From Alentia gelatinosa (lineage: Eukaryota; Annelida; Polychaeta; Phyllodocida; Polynoidae), in assembly GCA_950022655.1 (NCBI GenBank), contig OX465580.1, positions 128,062,099 to 128,126,098 on the forward strand: 64,000 bases of DNA, written 5' to 3'. The translations under genes and the position numbers were made by a program. The notes under the pieces were generated by a model. The model ran no database searches, was not told the origin of the DNA, and saw only the letters and a list, made by a program, of their open reading frames with translations. Within the stretch, counting starts at the first letter, position 1. Each line of letters starts with the position of its first letter. Positions 1-19,900 of this stretch are shown one piece after another.

Positions 1-120
1 TGGTTATCAAGACTAAGATTGTTTTCTAGTTGCAGCATCTGAAAAACTCAGATAATCTGAGAGATGTTTGTTTGATAAATTACAAAAAAAAAAAAGTAAA
101 TAAAGATAAGAAATTACATT

Positions 121-277
121 GGGGCAATCCATAAAGTAGTTTTTTTGCAAAAAAAAAAAGGAAAAAAAAGTACGTACGCAGAATTCGGATGCGCCCCTCC
201 TCCAAATCCTCTACGTCATACAACAAAGAAGGGGCATACTCCCACCCTCAGTGCGTACATACTTTATGGATGGCCCC
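121..277. mobile_element. MITE with GGGGCMATCCATAAAGTA termini
   Basis: The left end GGGGCAATCCATAAAGTA (121-138) is inverted at the right end, TACTTTATGGATGGCCCC (260-277). Relatives in this window are 18013-18100 (88 bp) and a degenerate one at about 8428-8692. No coding capacity. Lies in the SLC16-like intron just left of the first exon. Confidence 0.7.
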
Positions 278-358
278 GTATACTAAACATGAAAAAAGTG
301 GATTTCAATGGAAAAATGGAAAACTGACATTTCTGATTGTTTTCTTTGTACCTTGTAG

Positions 359-2928
359 GGTTCGGCGGAACGCTGTCCTACGCACCCAGCCTTGTGTTAG
401 TGGGACAGTACTTTAACAAGTACCGCGCCATAGCTGTAGGCCTTGGCAGTGCGGGGTCAGGCGTCGGTGCCTTCGGGATCCCGATGATCATGAACCTCCT
501 GTTTAACTACTACGGATTCACGGGCACGTTGATGCTTATCGCGGGAGTCATGTTTAATGTCTGCGTCTGTGCAGCGCTCCACCGACCATTAGAAGCGAAT
601 CATCCTCCACTGATGAAAACTCCGCAAACTTCTGATCCTGAGAAGAGCAGTGAAAGCGTGCGAAAAGGAGAGGTTCAAATGGACACTATTCAGGGACAAT
701 GTGCGGGAAATGAAGAATCAGAAATCCGTTCTGGGAATATATGTGAGGAAAATATAAAATTGAATGAAAATGGAAAATTCCCAGATGGAGATATTGCGGA
801 AAATGACGAATCAGAAATCCGTTCCGGGAATATATGTGAAGAAAATATCAAATTGAATGAAAATGGAAAATTCCCAGATGGAGATATTGCGGGAAATCAC
901 GAATCAGAAATCCGTTCCGGGAAAATATATGAAGAAAATATCAAATTGAATGAAAATGGAATCTCAGGAAAATTCCCAGACGGAGATATAACAGACTCTC
1001 CAAATAGCACCAACCAGACTGCAGACGACACAGAATTAGAATCTATATCTGTGGGTATTAAGGACAGCCAAATGAGAATAGAGAAAAAAGGATGCTATGC
1101 AGAACTTAGCAAATACATCGACCTGAGCCTGTGTAGAAACCCTGTGTTTATATTGTTCATCCTGTCCCTGGCGTTCCACACCCTGTCCTACATGGCGGGC
1201 CAGATGCTGATACCTGCCATGGGAGAGAGTCGCGGACACTCGAGGACCCGCTCCGTGGTCCTCCTCTCCACCCTCGGCATCGTAGACACGTGCGGCCGGG
1301 TCGGGTCGGGCTTCATCTTCGATATTCCCGTCCTGAGGGCCCACCGGACGGTCATGTATAATGTGTGCATCCTGGTGGCAGGGTTGTGTCACTTGATGTG
1401 GGCTTTCTGCTCGGGGTACGTTGCCCTGGCCGTGGCGTGTGCCGTACACGGATTGTTTAACGGCTGCGTGGTCAGTCAGCGAGCTGTCATCCTCGCCGAC
1501 CTGCTCGGTGTGGAGAAGCTGAGCAGCTCGTTTGGTCTTACTATCTTCGCCCAGGGCTGTGGTATCATGATCGGGCCTCCTATTGCAGGTAAGTTAGGCC
1601 ACTCAAAAAAAAAGAACTTGTTCCTCATCACCAAGCCATGAAAAATATGACGAGGGCGCTTTTTTTTCCTTTGCTATATTAAAGATGGCTTTTTAAGTGC
1701 CATAAAATGGGCTTCAGACATACAGTAAAACCCTGCATAAGCGGACAACCGCCAAAGTGGCCGCTTACGTGGGGCGTCTGCTTACAAAGGGTTTCCAGAT
1801 TTTTATTGGCTATGCATTTAATGCATCCTTGACATCAGGAGCTTTAATTTCATACTAAATACACATACCTTTCATAATTTCTATTAAGGTTCACCTATTT
1901 AAAAAAAAACACTTCAAAAATCGTTTTTTTCTGATGCGCGCGGTGATGAGAAACAAGTGGGTTTTTTTAGTGGCCTTACTGGTATTTAGTACTCGAGTGC
2001 AGCAGGTCTGAAGCCTCGTCTTACTCCTGGTTTTTTTCCCCCATAGATTTAACGTTGGTAACTTGTACTCAATATCCATGGAGTATTTAACAAAAAAAAA
2101 CCTCAACGGGGGATTATGCTACAAATGTTATCCGATTAGTCAATGTGAGGGGTATGATAATTTCAAAAACCTATTCAAGTTAAGGGTCCGAGCTCGATCC
2201 CGTCTTGTTTGAATCACTACGTAATTCATGCGGCTTCGCCTTGTGAATAACTACACTGTTGAAACATGATGGGATATTTTACATATCTACTTCATGGATG
2301 GCCATTGGGGATTTCTTGAGGATATCAGGCAAGCAGTACAACCTTCTTCTCATTTCTCAAAATAATTCTACTTTCCTTTGCTATTGTCTCCAGGGGGGTA
2401 GCTATCCGGTACTCTGCTCAAGTAGATCCTTCTTGTAGGGTAAAACATTCCGAACATCAGCGCTGAGATTTTATCCAACCCCTAATAAAAAACGCCTTAG
2501 GCTTAACATAGGATTTGTTTATGTCACGGGTGTGACATAAAGTGCTGTTTATGCCACTACTTTTTGATACTGAAAAAAATATGGAAATGGGGTAGGATAA
2601 AATCTAGACGCCACTCGTTTGAGTTTGAGCTTATTTATGCCACTCAGTTTGTTGGCTCCGTAATGTCACTCGTCTTCGACTCGTGAAATTATGGAGCCAA
2701 CAAAATGCGTGGCATAAATAAACTCAGACTCAAACTCGTGACGTGTCTTCATTTTACTGATCAGAGATTTTTGTTACAGGTCTGATCCGCGACTACACCG
2801 GAGACTACACGGGGTCCTTCATCTTCACCTTCAGTACTGCCATGATGGGAGTCATTCTATTTTTCATTAGTTCTCATCGCCGACCCTGGAGCCACAGCCA
2901 GGCATTGAGAATTAAACAACTCAGGTAG
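359..2928 (+). CDS. SLC16-like (monocarboxylate transporter family) MFS protein, 3' part
   Basis: Two exons are visible: 359-1588 and 2780-2928 (stop TAG 2926-2928). The upstream exon(s) lie beyond the left edge. The first exon follows an acceptor ending TTGTAG and completes a split codon; its donor is GCAG|GTAAGT. The protein has hydrophobic helices on both sides of a long acidic loop, as in the 12-helix MCT fold. The segment YFNKYRAIAVGLGSAGSGVG (about 410-470) matches the conserved helix-5 region of MCTs, where RxxA and glycines line the helix. The defining helix-1 motif would be off the window, so the substrate (lactate, creatine, thyroid hormone or other) cannot be assigned. Odd feature: the cytosolic loop between helices 6 and 7 contains three 93-bp (31-aa) direct repeats at 715-993. 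The C-terminus is short and ends in KQLR. Family assignment is firm, subfamily is not. Confidence 0.85.
715..993 (+). repeat. Three in-frame 31-aa tandem repeats in the SLC16-like loop
   Basis: Units start at 715, 808 and 901, each opening with ESEIRSG and carrying EENIKLNENG and KFPDGDI. The third copy has a 3-aa insertion (ISG) and KIY instead of NIC. Period 93 bp keeps the frame. The units are acidic and hydrophilic and sit in the predicted cytoplasmic loop. Confidence 0.9.
1723..1795. mobile_element. Truncated pogo/Tigger-like MITE end
   Basis: Starts TA|CAGTAAAACCCTGCATAAGC and continues with the internal 'cgcttacgtggggcgtctgcttac' type motifs typical of the family (see 35264-35441). 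No matching right terminus is seen. Confidence 0.5.
2040..2290. mobile_element. Degenerate modular hairpin element (copy b)
   Basis: Carries the family phrases 'cgatcccgtcttgtttgaatca', 'gtaattcatg' and the tip CGGCTTCGCCTTGTGAA, but the second palindrome arm is decayed. Compare with 52329-52617. Confidence 0.4.
2468..2745. mobile_element. Modular hairpin element (copy a)
   Basis: Module bounded by an inverted repeat: ATTTTATCCAACCCC (2468-2482) and GGGGTAGGATAAAAT (2589-2603). Next to it is a long palindrome (about 2612-2740) whose arms carry GAGTTTGAG / CTCAAACTC and TTTATGCCAC / GTGGCATAAA. The hairpin tip TCACTCGTCTTCGACTCGTGA is the family tip in reverse. The arm word TTTATGCCAC also occurs in the module (about 2548-2557). 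Sits in the last SLC16-like intron. Confidence 0.6.
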
Positions 2929-3180
2929 TTAGGTCCCCATGTATCAAAAGCATCAATTCAAAATGTCCAGTGCTCATAACAATTTAAACAACCAGCACAA
3001 AAATACTATTAACATGTAAAACATTGGCTGGTTTATGTGAAGCTGATCACACTTTTCGAAGTAAAGGCTATTGGAAGTTTAAATATTAACTATTTATAAG
3101 ACCGATTGTGCCATACATCATGCGAATATGTACTATATATCATATTTTTTAAAATCTATTTTATAGCTGCATGCCCACCG

Positions 3181-3186
3181 AATAAA
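3181..3186 (+). promoter_or_regulatory. Poly(A) signal of the SLC16-like gene
   Basis: AATAAA 253 nt after the stop codon; the first canonical hexamer on the + strand after it. Confidence 0.5.
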
Positions 3187-3519
3187 CATCACTAAAGTTG
3201 AATCGAATACCATCAGGTGTGCAAGCACTAAGTCTTTCATTGTAGTATAACAATAGTCGCTTTGTTATAGCACTAACTTCAAAAAGAACTAATTCACACT
3301 CTGGTAAAGTATTTCATTGTCAAATCTAACACCTTTGTCAACTGGAAAAAAGAACTAGCATTAGATATCAGCCTTGAATTTCCAATATCTGTTTCTTATA
3401 TCCGTTGATCGTAGTTCATCTTCAACCATTGTAGTTTCACTTACCCTCAAAGAAAGTAACTCGTTCTGTTTCTGCCCCTATAAATACAAGGGGGAGTATT
3501 ACTGATAGAGTTCTCCTCT

Positions 3520-5405
3520 TAATGGTGTGCTCACAGTAATGATCATACAGCGATGTCTTCACAGTAATGTTCACATAGTGGCATCCACAATGTGATTTCC
3601 TCACACCATGATGTCCTCCAAGCAATGTTCACATTCTGGTATCCACACAAATGTCCTCATATTTATTATGTCAATTTAGGCATACTGGTATACACAAAGT
3701 TATGTTCACATTCTGATATCCACACCATAATTACTTCACAGTAATGTTTACATACTGGTATCCATACGGTGATGGCCTACCAGAGATGTTCACATACTGG
3801 TATCCACATGATGATGTCCTCACAGTAATGTTCACTCCCTGGTATCCATGATGTGATGTTCTCACATTAATGTTCAAGTACCGGTATCCACACCATAATT
3901 TCCTCACAGTAATGTTCACCTACTAGTATCCACATCATGATGTCCTGACAGTAATGTTCGCTCCCTGGTATCCATGATGTGATGTTCTCACATTAATGTT
4001 CACATACCGGTATCCACACCATAATTTCCTCACAGTAATGTTCACCTACTAGTATCCACATCATGATGTCCTCACAGTAATGTTCGCTCCCTAGTATCCA
4101 TGATGTTATGTCCTCACAGTTATGTTCACATATAGGTATCCACACCATAATTACCTCACAGTAATATTCACATACTGGTATCCACAAATGTCCTCATAGT
4201 TATAATGCTAATATAGACCTGCTATCCACAAAGTAATGTTCACATACTGGTATCCACACCATAATTTTGTCAAAGTAATGTTCACATACTGGTACTCATA
4301 ATGTGATATCTTCACAGTAATGTTCTCTCCCTGGTATCCATACGGTGATGTCCTACCAGAGATGTTCACATACTGGTATCCAAATCGTGATGTCCTCCCA
4401 GCAATGTTCACATACTGGTATCCACATCATGATGTCTTCACAGTAATGTTCTCTCCCTGGTATCCATACGGTGATGTCCTCACAGTATTTTTCACATACT
4501 GGTATCCAAATTGTGATGTCCTCCCAGCAATGTTAACATACTGGTATCCACGATGTCCTCAGAGTAATGTTCACATACTGGTATCCTCGATGTGATATCT
4601 TCACAGTAATGTTCTCTCCCTGGTATCCATATGGTGATGTCCTCACAGTATTGTTCACGTACTGGTATCCAAATTGTGATGTCCTCCCAGCAATGTTCAC
4701 ATACTGGTATCCACGATCACAGTAATGTTCTCTCCCTGGTATCCATACGGTGATGTCCTCAGAGTAATGTTCACATACTGGTATCCACGATGTGATGTCC
4801 TCAGAGTAATGTTCACATACTGGTATCCACGATGTGATGTCCTCAGAGTAATGTTCACATACTGGTATCCACGATGTGATGTCCTCACAGTATTGTTCAC
4901 AAACTGGTATCCACGATGTGATGTCCTCAGAGTAATGTTCACATACTGGTATCCACAGTGTGATGCCTTCACAGTAATGTTCACATTTACTGGTATTTAC
5001 GATGTGATGTCCTCACAGTAATGTTCTCTCCCTGGTATCCATACGGTGATGTCCTCACAGTATTGTTCACATACTGGTATCCACGATGTGATGTCCTCCC
5101 AGCAATGTTCACATACTGGTATCCACAGTGTGACGCCTTTACAGTAATGTTCACAAACTGGTATCGACACCATAATTACCTCACAGTAATGTTCACATAC
5201 TGGTATCCATACGGTGATGTCCTTACAGTATTGTTCGTATACTGGTATCCACAGTGTGATGCCTTTACAGTAATGTTCACAAACTGGTATCCACAATGTG
5301 ACACCTTCACAGTAATGTTCACATACTGGTATCCAAATTGTGATGTCCTCCCAGTAATGTTCACAAACTGGTATCCACACCAATGTCCTCACATACTGAT
5401 CACAC
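3520..5405. repeat. 42-bp minisatellite array
   Basis: Tandem array with a 42-bp period, about 40-45 units. Each unit contains TGTTCACATACTGGTATCCA, then a variable 'cgatgtgatg' box, then TCCTCACAGTAA. Variants (ATACGGTGATG, CACCATAATT, CACAGTGTGATG) are interspersed and higher-order alternation is visible. 42 is a multiple of 3, so long ORFs open on both strands with a 14-aa repeat (e.g. FTYWYPRCDVL or NITLRTSHRGYQYV); all are broken by indels and stops and have no start context, so I do not call a gene. Lies between the SLC16-like gene and the 3' end of CDC7. Confidence 0.95.
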
Positions 5406-6440
5406 ATCAGTAGTCTGTACTACCTGAGCTCCTACTGCCACTGAGCGCCTCGTAAAGTATCATACTCAAACTATCCTACCTGGGCTCGTTGATGGTTGGC
5501 CCCACCAGTGGTAACTGCCACTCCTTTTGTCAGACCCAGTTGACTGGTTTAACGTTCTAGGAGAGCAAGCTTTTCACTTTTGTACTATCTAAACGAGGCA
5601 TCTCTTTTGATAAGCTGATGTTACTTTTTTGTATTATTATATAAATCTACCAGTTCTTAATACGTTCAATCAAACGAAGACAATTTCGAGAGTGCGAAGA
5701 AAAATGAACCCACCAAAAAAACGTCAGTATATCAAAATGTACACATTTTTATTTTCATACCAGACATACTTAAATACATTAGGCAATGACCGGGGCTTGC
5801 TGGAGATCTCAATATCCTAAGATATTGCCGTACTTGTTATCGGCTTCTACTCATACAACACACTGAATTCTATTTTTGAAGAAAACCAGTATTGAATGAC
5901 AATTGACTGAGATCGGTATTTTTTATGGAGTTGTATTCATTGTGAAACTACGCATAATCTTTTACAGGATTGCACTGACAGAAATAATATCCTGCTGTCA
6001 GGTGAATAACAATGAAATTTAAGTTGTACATAATTCTCAGATGCTAAATTAATAAAGTGCCTTAACCATGGATGCAGCAATGTCGAGTTGATTTGTTAAT
6101 CTTTCACTTTGGACGATGCTACGAGGAGGACCGGGGGTCCGTTTAATAATCTAGGATCGTACATGAAGACTCTTTTCTGCACCACATACAAGGGTTATCG
6201 TTTGATAATATTTAAATGCGTTATCAATGACGGTCTCAGACAATATAAGGCCGTCAGACTTCTGACCCTGTACAGCAGAATGCTGCCCAATAAACTGTGT
6301 ACGCGAATGAGGGCAGATTAATTATGAAGTTCTGTGGTAGAGCGACATGAGGGTGATAAGAAGATTTGCTGATGTCAAACAGGGTTATGAACGAACAGGT
6401 TTAATAAATTGATCTCCAACCGTGCATGACAGTTATTAAC
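5406..6440. other. Intergenic stretch, no gene recognised
   Basis: AT-rich sequence with scattered short ORFs only. A 70-codon ORF at 6109-6321 has no recognisable family and no splice or promoter context. Confidence 0.5.
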
Positions 6441-6442
6441 TA

Positions 6443-6743
6443 CCGTAAATTCCCGGGTATAAGACGCGTCTTATATGCTAACATACCCCTCGTGCATCTT
6501 ATAGGATCCGCCCAACGTCCAGGTACGTCTCATTCGTGGGTTTTCCCGAGGGGTAATTGAAAATTTCGAAGGGTACCATTAGAAATGCCTTCAAATCAAA
6601 GGATATATATATAATTTTAATGTTTTATTGTGATATTACTGCATAATCATACATATGTTGTCTATATAAAAAACACAATTTTTGTTTCAACAAATATTTG
6701 CACTGTTAGAGGTGAGATGCGTCTTATACGCAGGAATTTACGG
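6443..6743. mobile_element. TA-flanked MITE with CCGTAAATTCC termini
   Basis: Left end CCGTAAATTCCCGGGTATAA and right end (reverse complement) CCGTAAATTCCTGCGTATAA form a TIR of about 28 bp that continues with GACGC. Both sides are flanked by TA (6441-6442, 6744-6745), the target duplication of Tc1/mariner/pogo transposases. The 300-bp interior is non-coding. Confidence 0.8.
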
Positions 6744-7026
6744 TACATCCACCATCAGTACGTCACGTAAAATATCTCAGTCTGCAGTCTATGTAGTAGG
6801 GTTATCTCCGGCTTAAAAACTCTTCAGGAGATATTGACCAGTAACAACCATCATATTGCCACACACTCACACACATCATATTTACACTATGATACAAATA
6901 GACAATCATTATCATCATTAACTGGGCAGTGATATATATACATGATGAAATAAAACAAACATAGCCCGGGGGATACAACACAACAAAACAAAAAATATAA
7001 ATCTATACATATTATATAATCCATCA

Positions 7027-16243
<9,217 letters not shown>

Positions 16244-16638
16244 TGTTCTGGGGCATGAAAAATAACCCAGATGAACCACAAACCCTACGCATTGAAAATA
16301 TAGCACAACGCGAAATCATTGAATAGTCACTGCATATTAATCTTCAATTGGATATAGGTCTAGAGCTTGCAATATTTACAATACGGTGAGAACATTCTAA
16401 TGATTCAATCGAAACCATTCAATCATGATCATCATGTTGTTCTGAGTGACTACCGAAGAAGTGGTTTCCATCCCACCCGGGAGTCTAAGTTGACTTACGA
16501 AATAGAAAGGGCACTGAATTACATCTTAAACACAAGGCAAAAGTTGCATATATTCATATGGAACATGGACTCATTTACATAGCCACTATGAATAATTTCA
16601 AATTGCAATAACAAGAAATATTAGAATTTTCACCTCAC

Positions 16639-16700
16639 CTTCTCTGCTTTGGCGAATCTCCCGCCAAGGTCCCTTTCCGGTTTTGTTTACCTGACCTAAA
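16639..16700 (-). other. CDC7: Probable non-coding 5'UTR exon of CDC7
   Basis: Read on the - strand, a GC-rich stretch ends in GCAGAGAAG|GTGAGG, a good donor, 390 bp upstream of the acceptor that opens the first coding exon. The upper boundary (TSS) is a guess. Confidence 0.45.
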
Positions 16701-16924
16701 TTCCGAAATTGTACATGGGATTTTCACGAAAGAAGAAAATGTAAAAGTAAAGATAAATCACCAAATAAACTTGGAAAAAAATGCATACATACTGTGCATT
16801 AATACTAGAGATAGTTTCTTATATATATCAGTGTATACACCCATAAGAATTAATTAATAAATATCATTAAATATTCATTCATTTCAATTTGGCCTGTCAC
16901 GCAGAGTATCTGAAGCTTACAAGC
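16640..16924. promoter_or_regulatory. Bidirectional promoter region CDC7 / WDR46
   Basis: The two genes diverge from this region. It contains an inverted pair of E2F-like half sites, TTTGGCG (16648-16654) facing CGCCAA (16662-16667), and an ETS-like CCGGAAA on the - strand at about 16674-16680. The WDR46 side is AT-rich without an obvious TATA box. CDC7 is a known E2F-responsive S-phase gene. Confidence 0.5.
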
Positions 16925-19900
16925 ATGGCCACCCAAAACAACGTGGGCCCTGATAAAAAGACGAAGAAGACGAAGAAGGCAAGTACTTGCACGTTTCTCC
17001 AAAAGTGATCGATACTTACATCGGTGTTCAGATATTGACTGATTAAATTAAGGATAGTCCAAAGGTTGTTCTGAACTTTGTAAGGCTACCCACGTAAGAA
17101 AATACCTGTGAGTCACATATTATCGCTCGGGTAACCTGACTGAATCAGTGAATGTAGTGTACGCGACCTCCCACGTCTGACTGAATGTGTGCACGTCGTG
17201 AAGTGTCACCACTCACTTCGCGCAGCAGACTGTCATGAACCCATCTGTGATCATCATTGCGGGTTTTCACAGTTCATCGCGGAGTAGGTTATGCCAGTTT
17301 TAGGAGGTATGCTGTTGCATCAGGTTTGCTAGTAACTTCAATTCAGAGTTCTGTTGAACTGTTCTGCATCCGAGAGGATGTTAATCAAGTCACTGTCACT
17401 CTTATGATAGTTAATATATGTATAGCCTATAGGTTGTAGACTGTGTCAATGTAGTATAAACTATGAAACAAGTTACCGTATCAAAGGTGTCTTAAAAGGA
17501 TCAAGACATGACTGTGCCCTCAGTAGATAAAGAGGTTTTGTGAATCATTGAATGTGGAATCCTACAACTGCAACTTACATTGTTACAAGGAAAACATCCA
17601 AAGCATAAACTAAAGAAAAGACAAGCGCTAAACATAAGTATATTTTTTCATCATACCACAGACCTAGACTTCATACAATGCAATCAATTAAAACTATATT
17701 GTAAATGTAAAAAAAGAGAGTAACTAAATACTAAGACTTTAGTACTGGTAAATAGAATGTAAAACTACTACCACTCAAACTGAATTGGGTTTTGAATTAC
17801 ACAGGGCGATACACAAAACCAAATATCATATTACAGTGTAATAAATGGAATCTTGATATTTTTCTAGCTTATAGTGGAACTGGAACCAAAGGTAGCCCAT
17901 TGCTGAAATTCCATTGCATCATTTGACATGGGGGACCAGTCAAAGTACCACCCTTGACATGTATAGCCCTATGCAAATAGGAAATGATTATATTAACAAG
18001 TACATTTCGTTTGGGGCCATTCATAAAGTATGCACGCAAAATTTCAGAAATTTTTGACCTCCCACCCCCCTTATTGTGTACATACTTTATGGATGGCCCC
18101 TGTACATGACTGGTATTAATGAAGTCCTAGTAATATCCCTCTCTATTCCAGATGGAGAACATTCACCAGAGTGCGGAGGAAGACGAAGAGCATGAAGCGC
18201 CAACTTTACAGAAGCCTAGTGAGGAAACAGAAACGTTCGACCTCTCCAAAATGAATATGGATTTCCTGCCTAAACAAAAACAATCAGGAAAGTGGAAGGG
18301 CACAAAGGCAAAGAAAACTCAACATGTAGGAAACTCACTTTATTGCCTTATCATTGCGATTCGGTTACTTTAAACGGGATTTATATTTCAATTTCGCAAG
18401 ACGAGGCTCAAACCTTCCAGGCAAAACCGATGTCCCTAGTAAATAACACTTCCTTTCAGTTTAGAACCACTGTTGCTTAGCATTCCCCTTGGAACAATTG
18501 TCTTTGATGATATAATCGTGATCGCCACCTAGTATATGGGGATTGTGACCTCATATCTACTCCAGTCATAGTTACTTAAAGTTTGGGAGTACTGAATCAA
18601 GTATATGTTTGGTTTCAATACAGTTGTGGTTCGTCCAAATTAGGCGTCTTAATTATGGTCGGATTCAAGACATATGATGTTGTGGAAATTTTGATGATGA
18701 GTATGACCCACGAGCTGAACTTTTTACTATCAATAAACCAGGGAAGGGGGACCCTGCAACCCCTAAATTATTGTGAAACCCCTAAATTATTTGTATATTT
18801 TTTTTATTGAAAATGGGAATGAGGCCCCACCCCCTGAAGTCTAGGAACTACTGTCATTGACAGGAAAGGTTTAGTTTCAGTTAATTTGATCAATGATCCA
18901 ATGAATAATTTTGAAAAAAGTTAAACGAAATCTATTGATAAACATTACTGCAATTTAGATCTCTAGTATTAAATTGTCCTTTTTCGGTTCTCATTGTAAT
19001 ACTAGACATTTTGTATTAACCCACCATGAAAATTTACATTGAATAACATTACAAATGAAAAGATGTAAAGTGTAAATCCAGCATCTTTTTATGTCACTTG
19101 TTATGGGGGACCTTTTGACCTTTCCTGGGTCTGATAGCCAACACTTTGATGGCAATGTCTTTATGAATAGTGCATTCATTTACCGGCACCACCATCGTGT
19201 AAAGAATATTGATTGTTACCAAGAAATAACTAAACAAACCCTTCTCAATTTCAGGTGCAGAAAGAAAAGAAGGCTCGATATTATGAGGATACAGAAGACC
19301 AAACAACCCCCTCAGAACCTCCAAAGTCTCAAGAAAACAATGAACATCATAATGCAGAGAGTCCAAGTAAGTAAATTATATGTTTTCTTTCAAGGACAAT
19401 TTTTGACAGCATACATCAGTCATCCATTGTGGACACTACCCCATGATATAGTCGTAACATGATTACACAAAAGAAAGAAAATCACAAGAAAACCTCAAAC
19501 TCTTGAAGTTCAGTCACGTTCATTGACACTCAGTCCCTGTTACAATTGATGATCTAATGATCACTTACATTTTACCACCTTCCTATATCAATGATGTTTG
19601 CATAACATAACAGGTGTAAAATTGTCAGACTTGGGTCACGTAGGATTTATCTAAAGCTGATGTACATGAAGAGATATACGAAGCATATTGTGAGGGAAAC
19701 TAATCCCAAAACTAGAGAACAAGAGAAACGAAATATCAAGCTGAAGAGACCTCATACAAATTTCTACAAGAAAAATCCTCTGTATGAGGGCATGCTCTAC
19801 TGGAATAATCTGCCAGTAGAAGTACAAGACATAATCTCGATGTACTCATATAAAAATTATGGCCGTGCGAAGAGTAAGGACATCTATGATAAAGAAATGT

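Noticed and set aside
3520..5405. CRISPR-like array
   Set aside because: Units are continuous without unique spacers, and the genome is eukaryotic.
3700..5410. Several ORFs of 60-136 aa on both strands in the minisatellite
   Set aside because: They follow from a stop-free 42-bp unit; frames are broken by indels and there is no start or splice context.
6109..6321. 70-aa ORF
   Set aside because: No recognisable domain and no supporting signals.
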